Part shown: positions 53,988-63,244 of the stretch, in pieces
Numbering within the stretch: position 1 is the first letter of the stretch
Layout: each line of letters opens with the position of its first letter
DNA from: Planctomycetota bacterium
GTDB lineage: Bacteria > Planctomycetota > UBA1135 > UBA2386
Assembly (NCBI GenBank): GCA_025459175.1
Contig: JALORC010000077.1
Span: 1 to 63,449, forward strand
DNA: 63,449 bases
Direction: 5' to 3'
Program-made: the position numbers and the translations under genes
The notes under the pieces: generated by a model
Told to the model about the DNA's origin: nothing
The model's input: only the letters and a program-made list of their open reading frames with translations
Database searches by the model: none

Positions 53988-56566
53988 GGCAGGGTGACGA
54001 CGACGAAGCTGTGCGGGTGCTCGGCCAGCAGCTTGTCGAGATGGGCGGCCGCGGCGAGGTTGCGCCGTTCGGACATCGCCCGCATGCCGGCGGCCAGCCG
54101 TTGGCCGGCCTGCAGCTCGGTGCGCATCGCCTGCACCCAGGGCTGCTGGTCCTGTTCCGGCAGGCGCCGCAGCAGCTGGTCGAACGTGCTCGCGCGCAGC
54201 GGGTAGGCCCCCGTGCCGGTGCCGGACTGGTCGTCGTTCGCGGTGACGCGGGTCAGGTAGGACTTGGCCGCGCCGGTGTGGCGCACCATCGACAGGAACC
54301 CGAGCCAGCACTCGCGGCTGCCCGGTGGTGGGCTCGCCACCTGTTCGGCCAGCGCCTGCCAGCGTTCGATCGAGAGGTCGCCCGCCGGCAGCACCTGTTC
54401 CTTGGCCGGCTTCTTCTGCGGATCGACGGCGACCAGCTGCGCCGCGGCGCGGTCCCAGCGCACCAGCTGCAGCGTCGGCCCTTGCTCCATCGCCAGCTGC
54501 AGCGCGCCGTTGCCGAGCGCCGCGTCGAAGGCGACGCCGAACGCTTGCGCCTGCTGCAGCGCCGCCACCAGGCCTTTGGCATGCGCGGCCGCCGCGCATT
54601 CGCCGGCGGTGGTGACGAACGCCTGCGCCGCCGCGGCGGCGGCCGCGAAGTCGAGCCGTTCGACCGACGTGCGCAGCGCCGCGGTCGGCGTGAACAGCGC
54701 GTGGTATTGCTGCCAGATCGCCTGGCTGCGCGAGGCCGCCAGTTCGCCGATCGCGCTGCGGGCCGCCTTGACCTGGGTCGCCGCCTGGGTGAGTTCGGCG
54801 GCCAGGGCCGGCGGCCAGCGCTGCTGGTCGGCGATCGCCGTGGCGTAGGCCTCGGCGGCCTTCGTGATCGCCGCCTCGTCGCCGGCGCGCACCGCGTCGT
54901 CGACCTGCCGCTGCAGCGCGGCGAGGTGCGCGCGCGCCGCAACCAGGGTCTCGTCGCCGAGCTTCTGCACGGCGGCGGCGAGCTCCGCGTCGCCGGCGAG
55001 TTCGGCCGGTGGGGCCAGTTCGGCGGCCTTCCGGGCGGCGGCGAAGTTCTGCGCCTGCAGCGGTGCTTCGATCGCCTTCTGCACCGCGGCCAGGTGTTCG
55101 GCGCGGCGACTGGCCAGCTGCGCGGTGCGCCGGGCCGCCGAATCGGCTTCGCTGCGCACCTGTTCGGCGAGCCGCGTGGCCTCGCCGGCGGCCTCGGTGC
55201 CCGGATGTTCGGACGCCGTGCGTTCGAGCGCGGTGGCGAGCTCGGTGCCGCCGAGGCCGCGCAGGCGCACCTGCAGCAGCGCGATCGTGGCCCGATCCTG
55301 CTGCTGCTCGCGCTGCAGTCGCTTGATCTCGTCGGCGAACTGCTGCTTCTCGGGGTCGTCGTACCGCTTCTCGACGTATTCCTTCTCGGCCGGCTTGGTG
55401 ACCGCCCAGTAGATCGCACCACCGGCGACCAGCACGGCGGCCGCCGCGAGGCCGATCCACAGGCCCTTCTTGGCCGGCGGCTGCAGCAGCACCTCGATGT
55501 CCTCGAGCAGCGCGTTGGCGGTCTGGTAGCGCTGGCCCGGGTCCTTCTGCATCAACTTCTGGATGATCGCGGCGACCTCGGTCGGGACCTCCGGGTTGAT
55601 CTTGCTGGCCGGTTCGGCGTCGTCCTTGACCTGCGCGCGCAGGATGTCCTTGACCGAGCTGCCGCGGAACGGCGTCTTGCCGGTGACCAGCCGGTAGAAC
55701 GTGCAGCCGAGCGAGTAGAGATCGGTGCGGTGGTCGATGTCCTTGTTCAGCACCTGCTCGGGCGCCATGAAGTGCGGCGTGCCGATCGCCTTCTCCTCGG
55801 TCTGCTCGACGGTGCTGGCGAGGCCGAGGTCGGCGATCTTGACCGCCCCGTGCTGGTCGAGCATCAGGTTGTCGGGCTTGATGTCGCGGTGCACGATGCC
55901 GAGCGACTCGGCATAGGCGAGGCCGCGCGCGGCGTCGGCGACCACCGTCAACGCCCGATCGACCGGCATCGCGCCGTGCTGCTTGAGCCAGCCCTCGAGC
56001 GAGCCGTCGTGCATGACCTCCATCGCGTAGAAGTAGGTCTCGCCGTCGTTGTCGACGTCGAACACCTGCACGACGTTGGGGTGCTGCAGCTTGGCCGCGG
56101 CGCGCGCCTCGGCGACGAACCTGGCGACGAACGCGGGGTCCTTGGTCAGTTCGCGCGACAGCACCTTCAGCGCCACTTCGCGGTGCAGGCTGGTCTGCTC
56201 GGCGCGGTAGACGAGGCCCATGCCGCCCTTGCCGAGTTCGCCGAGGATGCGGTAGCCGGCGATCTGCGGCAGGCCGCGCTTCTGCACCTGGCCGAACGCG
56301 ATCCGGGTGGTGCCGATCTCGATGATGTCGCCGTCCTGCAGCGGCGTCGCCTCGACCGCGGTGCCGTTGACGCGCACGCCGGGCGCCAGCACCTTCATGC
56401 CGAAGCCCTGGTCCTTCAGTGCCTTGACGACCGCATGTTGTGGCTGCACGCCGGCCTCCTGGATGCGCAGGCCGCAGTCGGCGGCGCTGCCCAGGTAGGT
56501 CGGGTGATCGCGGTCGAGGGAAACGACGGTGCCCGCGAGCGGGCCGGTCTCGACGGTAAGTCGCAC
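53984..56566 (-). CDS. FHA-domain transmembrane Ser/Thr kinase
   Basis: An 860-residue protein. Residues 1-95 form an FHA domain (YLGSAADCGLRIQEAGVQPQHA, then VRVNGTAVEATPLQDGDIIEIG in pieces). Residues 105-365 are a Hanks-type kinase: ELGKGGMGLVYRAE, VALKVLSREL, HRDIKPDNLML, IADLGLAS and GTPHFMAPEQVLN. A membrane span (LWIGLAAAAVLVAGGAIYWAV) comes next, then a long helical, Ala/Gln-rich extracytoplasmic region. All catalytic residues appear intact. FHA usually reads phosphothreonine, so it may respond to other kinases. Coupled to the DUF167 gene; the TPR kinase is 105 bases upstream. Confidence 0.92.
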   Translation of the reverse strand: MRLTVETGPLAGTVVSLDRDHPTYLGSAADCGLRIQEAGVQPQHAVVKALKDQGFGMKVLAPGVRVNGTAVEATPLQDGDIIEIGTTRIAFGQVQKRGLPQIAGYRILGELGKGGMGLVYRAEQTSLHREVALKVLSRELTKDPAFVARFVAEARAAAKLQHPNVVQVFDVDNDGETYFYAMEVMHDGSLEGWLKQHGAMPVDRALTVVADAARGLAYAESLGIVHRDIKPDNLMLDQHGAVKIADLGLASTVEQTEEKAIGTPHFMAPEQVLNKDIDHRTDLYSLGCTFYRLVTGKTPFRGSSVKDILRAQVKDDAEPASKINPEVPTEVAAIIQKLMQKDPGQRYQTANALLEDIEVLLQPPAKKGLWIGLAAAAVLVAGGAIYWAVTKPAEKEYVEKRYDDPEKQQFADEIKRLQREQQQDRATIALLQVRLRGLGGTELATALERTASEHPGTEAAGEATRLAEQVRSEADSAARRTAQLASRRAEHLAAVQKAIEAPLQAQNFAAARKAAELAPPAELAGDAELAAAVQKLGDETLVAARAHLAALQRQVDDAVRAGDEAAITKAAEAYATAIADQQRWPPALAAELTQAATQVKAARSAIGELAASRSQAIWQQYHALFTPTAALRTSVERLDFAAAAAAAQAFVTTAGECAAAAHAKGLVAALQQAQAFGVAFDAALGNGALQLAMEQGPTLQLVRWDRAAAQLVAVDPQKKPAKEQVLPAGDLSIERWQALAEQVASPPPGSRECWLGFLSMVRHTGAAKSYLTRVTANDDQSGTGTGAYPLRASTFDQLLRRLPEQDQQPWVQAMRTELQAGQRLAAGMRAMSERRNLAAAAHLDKLLAEHPHSFVVVTLP

Positions 56567-56671
56567 GGGCGTTGGGGTTCTGGTTCCAGGACGTTCGAGG
56601 GGCGCGCGCAGTATGGCGAGTCGCGGGCGGGGGAGCGAGGGGGGATTCCGGGCCGGGTGGCGAACGACGGG

Positions 56672-59600
56672 TCAGCGCCCCTGCTGCAACCGACCCTCGA
56701 TCTCGCGCCGCATCGCCTCGTTGCACTTCGGTGCCGCCAGCGCCTGTTCGAACAGCGCGCGCACCGCCGCCGGTTCGTCGCCGCGGCGCTCGGCCACGCG
56801 AGCGCGCCAGTAGAACAGATCCGCGCGCGGTCCGCCGACCGCGGTGGTCGCCCGCTCCAGCGCGGTCGTGGCCTGCGCCAGGTCGTCGGGCTCGGCATCG
56901 AGGCAGGTCTTCACCAGCCGCAGCCACGCGACCGGCGAGCCGGGGTGCTGATCGGCCCAGCGCCGCCGTTCGGCGATCGCCGCCGTACCCTGCCCGGTGC
57001 GCTGCAGCACGAACACCAAGCCGTCGTGTGCGGCATCGAGATCGGGAGCGATCGACACCGCGTCCCGATAGCCCTGCACCGCACCGTCGCGATCGCCGAG
57101 TTCCCAGCGCAGCGACGCCAGGTTGACACGCGCCGAACCGAGCTGCGGATCGAGTTCGACCGCACGCTGCGCCAGCCGCAGCGCCTCGTCGCGATCGCCG
57201 TGGCGGTTGTGCCACAGGCCGAGCGCATCGTGGCCGCGGGCTTCGCTCGGCGCGAGCTCGATGCAACGGGTGAACGCGGCCCGCGCGGCAGCGACGTCGC
57301 CGAGCGCCAGGCAGTGCCAGCCGAGATCGAGGTGGGCCAGCGCGCGGTCGGGTTCGAGGGCGACCACCCGCTCCATCGCGGCGCGCGCGGCCGCGCGATC
57401 CCCGAGGCCGGCGTGGATGTGCGCGGTCAGCAGGTGCGGCTCGCTGTTGGCCGGCGCCAGTTCGGCCGCGCGCGCCGCGGCGGCGAGGGCCAGGGCCTCG
57501 CGACCCTGCGCCGCCAGCAGGCGGCAGCGCAGCAGGTGGCACTCCGGGTCGGTCGGCATCAACTCGATCGCGCGGTCGACGGCGGCGAGCCCGTCGTCGA
57601 GGCGGTCGAGCTCGAACAGCGCCGCCGCGCTCGACAGGTGCCCCTGGTAGCTGCTCGGCACCAGTTGCAGCAGCCGTTCGGCGGTGCCGAGCCCGGCGGC
57701 GAACTCGCCGAGATGCACCTGGCAGCGCGACAGCCCGTCCAGCGCGATCGGCTGGTCGGGCTCGACCTGCAGTGCGCGCTGGTAGCAGGCCAACGCCTCC
57801 TGCCAGCGGTCCTCGTCCTCGAACGTGCGCGCCAACGCGCAGTGCGCTAGCGGCACATCGGCCCGCGCCGCGATCGATCGCTGCAGCAGGTCGCGCGCCT
57901 GCGCGCGGTCGATGTCCTCGAGCGCGAAGCCGCGCCAGAACAGCGGGATCGGCGCCTCGGGCCACAGGTGTGCGACCACTGCCGCGAAGGCCCGGATCGG
58001 TTCGGCCTCGCCGAGGTGGCCGAGCACGTGCAGATACTGGCTGTGGTAGAGCGCGCGGGCGACCTTGGTGCGATCGATGCAGGCGCGCAGTGCCGCCGCC
58101 GCTTCGCGATAGGCCGCCATGTCGCCGGAGCCGTGCGCGTAGTCGAGCCAGCGCATGCCGCGCACGTAGCAGGCCAGCGCGTCGACCGGCATGGCGGTCG
58201 CGGTGGGCGCCGTGGGCGCCACCGCCCGACCGGCCACGCGCGCCGCATCGGCGTCGCCGCTGAGGCCCAGCAGCTCCGCGGCCAGGTGCGGATGGCTGCG
58301 CTGCAGCTTGTTGCGGGCCGCCAGCGTGCGTTCGTGGCGAGCGAGCCGGTCGAACGCCAGCACCAGACCGACCAGGGTCTCGGGGCGATCGGCATCGATG
58401 CGATCGGCGGCGAGGAACCGGCGCACCGCCAGCGACGGGCTGCCCTCGCCGAGTTCGAGGTAGCCGGCTTCGAGCAGCGCCTCGACCTGTTGTTGCCGTT
58501 CGAGTGCGGCCGCGGCCTCGATGCGCGGTCGCTGCCAGAGCAGGTAGCCCGAGAGCCAGAGCAGGCTCGGCACCAGCACCGCCAGCGCCACCGCGAACGC
58601 GGCGCGCAGCGGTTCGCGCCGTGCATAGCGGCGCAGTCGGGTCCAAGGGCCGGGGCGCGTCACGCTGACCGGCCGGCCATCGTGCAGCGACTGCAGGTCG
58701 GCGGCGAACGTGGCCATGTCCGCATAGCGGTCGGTCGGGCGCTTCTGCAGCGCCTTGTCGAGCACCGCCAGCACCTCGATCGAGCAATCGGCGCCGAGCG
58801 AACGAGGATCCGGCGGCGCGCTCCGCAGCACGCGCTGCAGCACCGCTTCGGTGCTGTTGCCGTCGAACGGGCGGCGCAACGTCAGCAGTTCGTAGAAGGT
58901 GACGCCGAGTGCGAACACGTCGCTCTGCGGCGTCGCTCGTTTGTTGCCGTCGGCGATGATCTCGGGCGCGACGTAGTGCGGGGTGCCGGCGAAGTCGCCG
59001 GTCTGGGTCAGGCCCGGGCCATCGCTGTCGCGGGCGAGACCGAAGTCGGTCAGCAGCGGCGTGCCGTCGGCGCGCAGCAGGATGTTCGCCGGCTTGACGT
59101 CGCGGTGCACGATGCCGTGCGCGTGCACGTGGGCGAGGGCCTGTGCGATCGGCAGCAGGCAGGCGATGGCGGCGGCCTGCGCATCGCGGCCGCGCAGCCG
59201 GGCGCCGGCATCGGGCGCGTCGAGTTCGAGTTGCAGCGCGCGGCACAGGCGCTCGCCGCCGGCGGTGGTGGCCGGCAGCTGCCGGCAGCGCGCGATCAAA
59301 CTCGCCAACGAGCAGCCGTCGACGAGGTCCATCGCGAAGTACCAGCGGTCGTCGATCACGCCGGCCTGGTGCACCGCGACCAGGTGGTCGTGGCGCAGGC
59401 GCGCCAGCAGTTGCGCCTCGCGCTGGAAGCGGGCGCGCGCGGCCGGGCTGGCGGCGCGATCGGCCGGCAGCAGCTTCAGCGCGACGGTGCGACCCAGCGA
59501 GCGCTGCACGGCTTCGTGCACTTCGCCCATGCCGCCGCGGCCGAGCAGGCGCACCAGCCGGAAGTCGCCGAGCGTGTGGTCGGCGTCCAGGTCGGTGGCG

Positions 59601-59749
59601 GTCGCCGGTTCGGCGAGCAGCGGCTCCAGCAGTTCGCGCAGTTCGGGATGGGCGGCGAGCAGTTCGCTGTCGGTGCCGCTCGGCTGCTGGCGATGCCGAG
59701 CGACCAGTTCGAGCGCCTGCGCCAGCTGTCGGATGCCATCGCCGGACAT
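56672..59749 (-). CDS. Transmembrane Ser/Thr kinase with TPR repeats
   Basis: A 1025-residue protein. An N-terminal helical segment (ELLAAHPELRELLEPLLAEP) of the kind seen in many planctomycete kinases precedes the catalytic domain: LLGRGGMGEVHEAV, TVALKLLPADRA, HRDVKPANILLR, LLTDFGLARDSDG and GTPHYVAPEIIADG. A membrane span (FAVALAVLVPSLLWLSGYLLW) follows near residue 385. The remaining 600 residues are about a dozen TPR-like repeats (for example YQRALQVEPDQPIALDGLSR and AFTRCIELAPSEARGHDALG). The TPR part would be outside the cytoplasm and could bind a protein partner or ligand. Catalytic residues are intact. Confidence 0.93.
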   Translation of the reverse strand: MSGDGIRQLAQALELVARHRQQPSGTDSELLAAHPELRELLEPLLAEPATATDLDADHTLGDFRLVRLLGRGGMGEVHEAVQRSLGRTVALKLLPADRAASPAARARFQREAQLLARLRHDHLVAVHQAGVIDDRWYFAMDLVDGCSLASLIARCRQLPATTAGGERLCRALQLELDAPDAGARLRGRDAQAAAIACLLPIAQALAHVHAHGIVHRDVKPANILLRADGTPLLTDFGLARDSDGPGLTQTGDFAGTPHYVAPEIIADGNKRATPQSDVFALGVTFYELLTLRRPFDGNSTEAVLQRVLRSAPPDPRSLGADCSIEVLAVLDKALQKRPTDRYADMATFAADLQSLHDGRPVSVTRPGPWTRLRRYARREPLRAAFAVALAVLVPSLLWLSGYLLWQRPRIEAAAALERQQQVEALLEAGYLELGEGSPSLAVRRFLAADRIDADRPETLVGLVLAFDRLARHERTLAARNKLQRSHPHLAAELLGLSGDADAARVAGRAVAPTAPTATAMPVDALACYVRGMRWLDYAHGSGDMAAYREAAAALRACIDRTKVARALYHSQYLHVLGHLGEAEPIRAFAAVVAHLWPEAPIPLFWRGFALEDIDRAQARDLLQRSIAARADVPLAHCALARTFEDEDRWQEALACYQRALQVEPDQPIALDGLSRCQVHLGEFAAGLGTAERLLQLVPSSYQGHLSSAAALFELDRLDDGLAAVDRAIELMPTDPECHLLRCRLLAAQGREALALAAAARAAELAPANSEPHLLTAHIHAGLGDRAAARAAMERVVALEPDRALAHLDLGWHCLALGDVAAARAAFTRCIELAPSEARGHDALGLWHNRHGDRDEALRLAQRAVELDPQLGSARVNLASLRWELGDRDGAVQGYRDAVSIAPDLDAAHDGLVFVLQRTGQGTAAIAERRRWADQHPGSPVAWLRLVKTCLDAEPDDLAQATTALERATTAVGGPRADLFYWRARVAERRGDEPAAVRALFEQALAAPKCNEAMRREIEGRLQQGR

Positions 59750-59794
59750 GGCGATGGAGTATCGCGAGCGTTCGGGCGGGCGCCAGAGGGCGGC

Positions 59795-59935
59795 TCAGCC
59801 GCCGGCGGCCGCCTGATCGTTGCAGGGGAAGCAGCCGATGCGGTGGCCGTCGCGCGTCGACACCAGCACCGCCAGCACCTGCTGCGGTTGCCACGCTTCC
59901 TCACGCCAGATGGCAGGATCGCAGCGCGCGATCCG
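59795..59935 (-). pseudogene. Possible 3' gene remnant beside the restriction locus
   Basis: An open stretch ends at the TGA at 59795 and encodes IWREEAWQPQQVLAVLVST, then RDGHRIGCFPCND and a short tail. Codon third positions are almost all G or C, as in neighbouring real genes, but no start codon is available nearby. It may be the 3' end of a gene cut off when the restriction locus was inserted, or chance. The remainder of 59750-60022 holds no other feature I recognise. Confidence 0.25.
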
Positions 59936-60022
59936 GGCCGTCAGCGCCCGCTGTCGACTCCGTCCTCGGCGCGGATAGGCTGCCGCTTCGGGCGCACCCG
60001 GGCGGGGCGGCCGAGGCCCCGC

Positions 60023-61765
60023 ATGTCCGAACCGAACCTCTCCTCGCTGTTGTGGTCCACCGCCGATCTGTTGCGTGGGGACTACAGGCAGTCCGATTAC
60101 GGCAAGGTGATCCTGCCGTTCACGGTGCTGCGGCGCCTGGACTGTGTGCTGCAGAAGACCAAGCCCGCTGTGCTCGCCGAGCTCGCGGCGAGGACCAGGG
60201 CGAAGGTCAACCCGGAGCCGTTCCTGCTGCGCAAGTCCGGGCAGCACTTCTACAACACGTCGCCGCTCGACCTGAAGAAGCTGCTCGGCGACCAGGACCA
60301 CATCGGCGAGAACCTGCGCGCCTACATCGATGGCTTCTCGCCGGCGGTGCGCGACATCTTCGTCAGCTTCGACTTCGACACGCAGATCGACCGGTTGGCG
60401 AAGGCGAAGCTGCTCTACCTGGTCACCGAGAAGTTCGCCAATGCCGACCTGCACCCGGACCGGGTGAGCAACGCCCAGATGGGGTTGGTCTTCGAGGAGT
60501 TGATCCGCAAGTTCGCCGAGATCTCCAACGAGACCGCCGGTGAGCACTTCACGCCGCGCGAGGTGATCCGGTTGATGGTCAACCTGCTGTTCGTCGAGGA
60601 CGACCAGGCGCTGACCAAACCGGGGATCGTGCGGTCGCTCTACGACCCGACGGCCGGAACGGGCGGCATGCTGTCGGTGGCCGGGGAGCACCTGGCGACA
60701 CTGAACCCCGACGCGCGGCTGGTGATGTTCGGCCAGGAGCTGAACCCGGAGTCCTACGCGATCTGCAAGGCCGACATGCTGATCAAGGGGCAGGACATCG
60801 CGAACATCAAGTTCGGCAACACGCTGTCCGCCGACGGTCTGCCCAGTCAGCGCTTCGACTACATGCTCAGCAACCCGCCGTTCGGGGTGGAGTGGAAGAA
60901 GGTCGAACGCGAGATCCGCAAGGAGCACGAGGAGCGAGGCTTCGACGGTCGCTTCGGCCCCGGACTGCCGCGCGTCAGCGACGGCTCGCTGCTGTTCCTG
61001 CTGCACCTGCTCAGCAAGATGCGGCCGCAGCAGGACGGGGGCAGCCGGTTCGGCATCGTATTGAACGGCTCGCCGTTGTTCACCGGCGGGGCCGGCTCCG
61101 GGGAGAGCGAGATCCGCCGCTACGTGCTGGAGAACGACCTGCTCGAGGCGATCGTCGGGCTGCCGACGGACATGTTCTACAACACCGGCATCGCGACCTA
61201 CGTGTGGATCGTCAGCAACCGGAAGCCGACCTCGCGCAAGGGCAAGGTGCAGCTGATCGACGCGAGTTCGTTCTGGCAGAAGATGAAGAAGAGCCTCGGC
61301 AGCAAGCGCCGCGAGCTGGGCGAGCAGCACATCGAGGACATCACGCGGTTGTTCGGTGCGGGCGAGGAGGTGACGCGCGACGGGGTGCCGATCAGCCGCA
61401 TCTTCCCGAACGAGGCGTTCGGTTACCGCACGATCACGGTCGAGCGGCCGGAGCGTGATGCGCAGGGCAAGGTCGTGGTCGGTGCGAAGGGCAAGCAGAA
61501 GGGCAAGCCGGTGCCGGACGCGAGCCTGCGCGACACCGAGAACGTGCCGCTCACCGAGGACGTGCAGGCGTACTTCCGCCGCGAGGTGCTGCCGCACGCG
61601 CCCGACGCTTGGATCGACGAGGAGAAGACGAAGGTCGGCTACGAGATCCCGTTCAACCGGCACTTCTACGTCTGGAAGCCGCCGCGGCCGCTGGCGGTGA
61701 TCGACGCGGAGCTGAAGGTGGTGACGGATCGGATCGTGCAGATGATCCACGGGCTGTCGCAGTGA
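60023..61765 (+). CDS. hsdM: Type I restriction-modification methyltransferase subunit
   Basis: A 580-residue N6-adenine methyltransferase. The N-terminal HsdM_N helices (LLWSTADLLRGDYRQSDYGK, VILPFTVLRRLDCVL) are followed by the N6_Mtase domain: EHFTPREVIRLMVNLL, the AdoMet motif DPTAGTGGML near residue 208, and the catalytic NPPFG near residue 290. With HsdS it methylates the recognition site; HsdR would be needed to cleave. It starts at ATG 60023; the open frame to the left is a shadow of the TPR kinase. The nuclease gene starts within its stop (TGATG). Confidence 0.95.
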   Translation: MSEPNLSSLLWSTADLLRGDYRQSDYGKVILPFTVLRRLDCVLQKTKPAVLAELAARTRAKVNPEPFLLRKSGQHFYNTSPLDLKKLLGDQDHIGENLRAYIDGFSPAVRDIFVSFDFDTQIDRLAKAKLLYLVTEKFANADLHPDRVSNAQMGLVFEELIRKFAEISNETAGEHFTPREVIRLMVNLLFVEDDQALTKPGIVRSLYDPTAGTGGMLSVAGEHLATLNPDARLVMFGQELNPESYAICKADMLIKGQDIANIKFGNTLSADGLPSQRFDYMLSNPPFGVEWKKVEREIRKEHEERGFDGRFGPGLPRVSDGSLLFLLHLLSKMRPQQDGGSRFGIVLNGSPLFTGGAGSGESEIRRYVLENDLLEAIVGLPTDMFYNTGIATYVWIVSNRKPTSRKGKVQLIDASSFWQKMKKSLGSKRRELGEQHIEDITRLFGAGEEVTRDGVPISRIFPNEAFGYRTITVERPERDAQGKVVVGAKGKQKGKPVPDASLRDTENVPLTEDVQAYFRREVLPHAPDAWIDEEKTKVGYEIPFNRHFYVWKPPRPLAVIDAELKVVTDRIVQMIHGLSQ

Positions 61766-62844
61766 TGGGGAACCGACGTGACTTGCTGCCCGATGGCTAC
61801 CTCGACTGGCTTCGGGAGATCTCGCAACGCATCCAGCGAGCTCGGCAGAGGGCGGTATTGGCGGCGAACAGCGAGCAGATCCGGCTCTACCACGACATCG
61901 GCCGGGAGATTCTCGACCGCCAGCAGCGGCACGGTTGGGGAGCGAAGGTCGTCGATCGGCTGGCCGCGGACTTGCGCAGTGCCTTCCCCGACGCCAAGGG
62001 GTTCTCCTCGCGCAACCTCAAGTACATGCTGTACTTCGCGCAGCATTGTCCGGAAGCCCGATTTGGGCAGCAGTCTGCTGCCCAATTGCCCTGGTTCCAC
62101 GTCGTCACGCTCCTGACGAAGGTCGGCGAGGCATCGCTGCGCGAGTGGTACGCAGCTCAAGCCGTACGCGAGTCCTGGTCTCGCTCGGTGCTCGATCGCC
62201 AGATCGAAAGTCGCCTGCATCTGCGGCAGGGAGCCGCCGTCACGAACTTCGCGAGGAACCTGGGGGAGCCCGATGCTGGGCTGACGGCTCAGATCCTGAA
62301 GGACCCCTACCACTTCGACTTCCTCGGGCTCGGTGACGAGGCGCACGAGCGCGACATCGAGAACGCGCTGGTCCGGCACATCACGCGCTTCTTGCTCGAG
62401 CTCGGTGCCGGGTTCGCGTTCGTCGGTCGGCAGTACCGGATCGAGGTTGGCGGCGAAGAGTTCTTCCTGGACCTGCTGTTCTACCACACGAGGCTGAAGC
62501 GCTACGTGGTGATCGAGATCAAGGCAGCCGACTTCCAGCCCGAGCATGCCGGCAAGCTGAACTTCTACCTCAACGCGGTGGACGCCTCGGTCAAGGCACC
62601 GGACGACCACGCGACGATCGGGTTGCTGCTGTGCCGACGCCGGAATCGTCTGGTAGCCGAGTATGCGCTGGGTGGCATCGAGCGCCCGATCGGTGTCGCC
62701 GAGTACGAGCTGACGCGGGCGTTGCCGGATCCTCTGGACGTCAACCTGCCGAGCATCGAGCAGATCGAAGCCGAGCTGGCGCGACAGCTCGAGGGTGAGG
62801 CGCAGCCGGGTGCGTCGGGTGGAGATTCGGGGGCGACGTCGTGA
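61765..62844 (+). CDS. YhcG/DUF1016 PD-(D/E)xK nuclease
   Basis: A 359-residue protein. The N-terminal DUF1016 helical domain shows REISQRIQRARQRAVLAANS, LYHDIGREILDRQQRHGWGA and FSSRNLKYMLYFAQHCP. The C-terminal nuclease domain shows DPYHFDFLGLGDEAHERDIE, FAFVGRQYRIEVGGEEFFLD and YVVIEIKAADFQPEHAGKL, carrying the D...E-x-K catalytic pattern. Genes of this family are frequent passengers inside type I restriction loci, between hsdM and hsdS, exactly as here. Their role is thought to be defence-related. Confidence 0.92.
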   Translation: MGNRRDLLPDGYLDWLREISQRIQRARQRAVLAANSEQIRLYHDIGREILDRQQRHGWGAKVVDRLAADLRSAFPDAKGFSSRNLKYMLYFAQHCPEARFGQQSAAQLPWFHVVTLLTKVGEASLREWYAAQAVRESWSRSVLDRQIESRLHLRQGAAVTNFARNLGEPDAGLTAQILKDPYHFDFLGLGDEAHERDIENALVRHITRFLLELGAGFAFVGRQYRIEVGGEEFFLDLLFYHTRLKRYVVIEIKAADFQPEHAGKLNFYLNAVDASVKAPDDHATIGLLLCRRRNRLVAEYALGGIERPIGVAEYELTRALPDPLDVNLPSIEQIEAELARQLEGEAQPGASGGDSGATS

Positions 62845-63188
62845 GCAGCCAACTGAGCCTGCCCCGGCTCGAGGGCTTGTGCGCGAACCTGGTGAGTGAG
62901 GCGTTTCGCCCAACTGTTAGGGATTGCCGAATGGTTGGGGTCGTGTGTCGGGCGCACGGCAAGCGCGAGCCGTCGCGATCGACTGCCTGGAACCGTGTGT
63001 CCAGACCGATGGTCGTTGGCGCAGTTCCTGCCGCCTTCGGCCATGCGTGGTCGACAGGGGGAGCACCGGGGTTCAACGAATGCGAACGCCTCGGGGAGGT
63101 CGAGTCTGGGCGGATGGCGCGGGCTGTGGTCACGAGCGGGCAGCTGCGCGAGGCGGTGGATGCGCTCGGCAAGGTGAGGGAGTCATGA
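62841..63188 (+). CDS. Small ORF in the restriction locus, unknown
   Basis: A 115-residue frame starting at GTG 62841 inside the YhcG stop (GTGA). The beginning (SSQLSLPRLEGLCANLVSEA) and the end (RMARAVVTSGQLREAVDALG) look coding, but the middle (62910-63060) has poorer codon character, so part of it may be decayed. I do not recognise a family. It is in the same operon, between the nuclease and hsdS. Confidence 0.4.
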   Translation: MSSQLSLPRLEGLCANLVSEAFRPTVRDCRMVGVVCRAHGKREPSRSTAWNRVSRPMVVGAVPAAFGHAWSTGGAPGFNECERLGEVESGRMARAVVTSGQLREAVDALGKVRES

Positions 63189-63244
63189 GTTTTGGGATCG
63201 GGGTCGTTGTTGGTGCGGCGGATGCGTGGCGGGGGCGGCGATGA
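63185..63244 (+). CDS. Mini-ORF directly upstream of hsdS
   Basis: ATG at 63185 opens a 19-residue frame (MSFGIGVVVGAADAWRGRR) whose TGA overlaps the hsdS ATG (ATGA at 63241-63244). It overlaps the end of the preceding ORF by four bases. It could be a coupling leader that feeds ribosomes to hsdS, or chance. Confidence 0.3.
   Translation: MSFGIGVVVGAADAWRGRR

Noticed and set aside
53685..59894. A 2069-codon open frame on the minus strand
   Set aside because: It is the antisense-like alternate frame of the two kinase genes in GC-rich DNA. Only its last 100 codons (DUF167) resemble a real protein family.
57968..60022. Upstream extension of hsdM by nearly 700 codons
   Set aside because: It runs opposite to the TPR kinase coding frame and has no domain similarity. 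HsdM begins normally at 60023.
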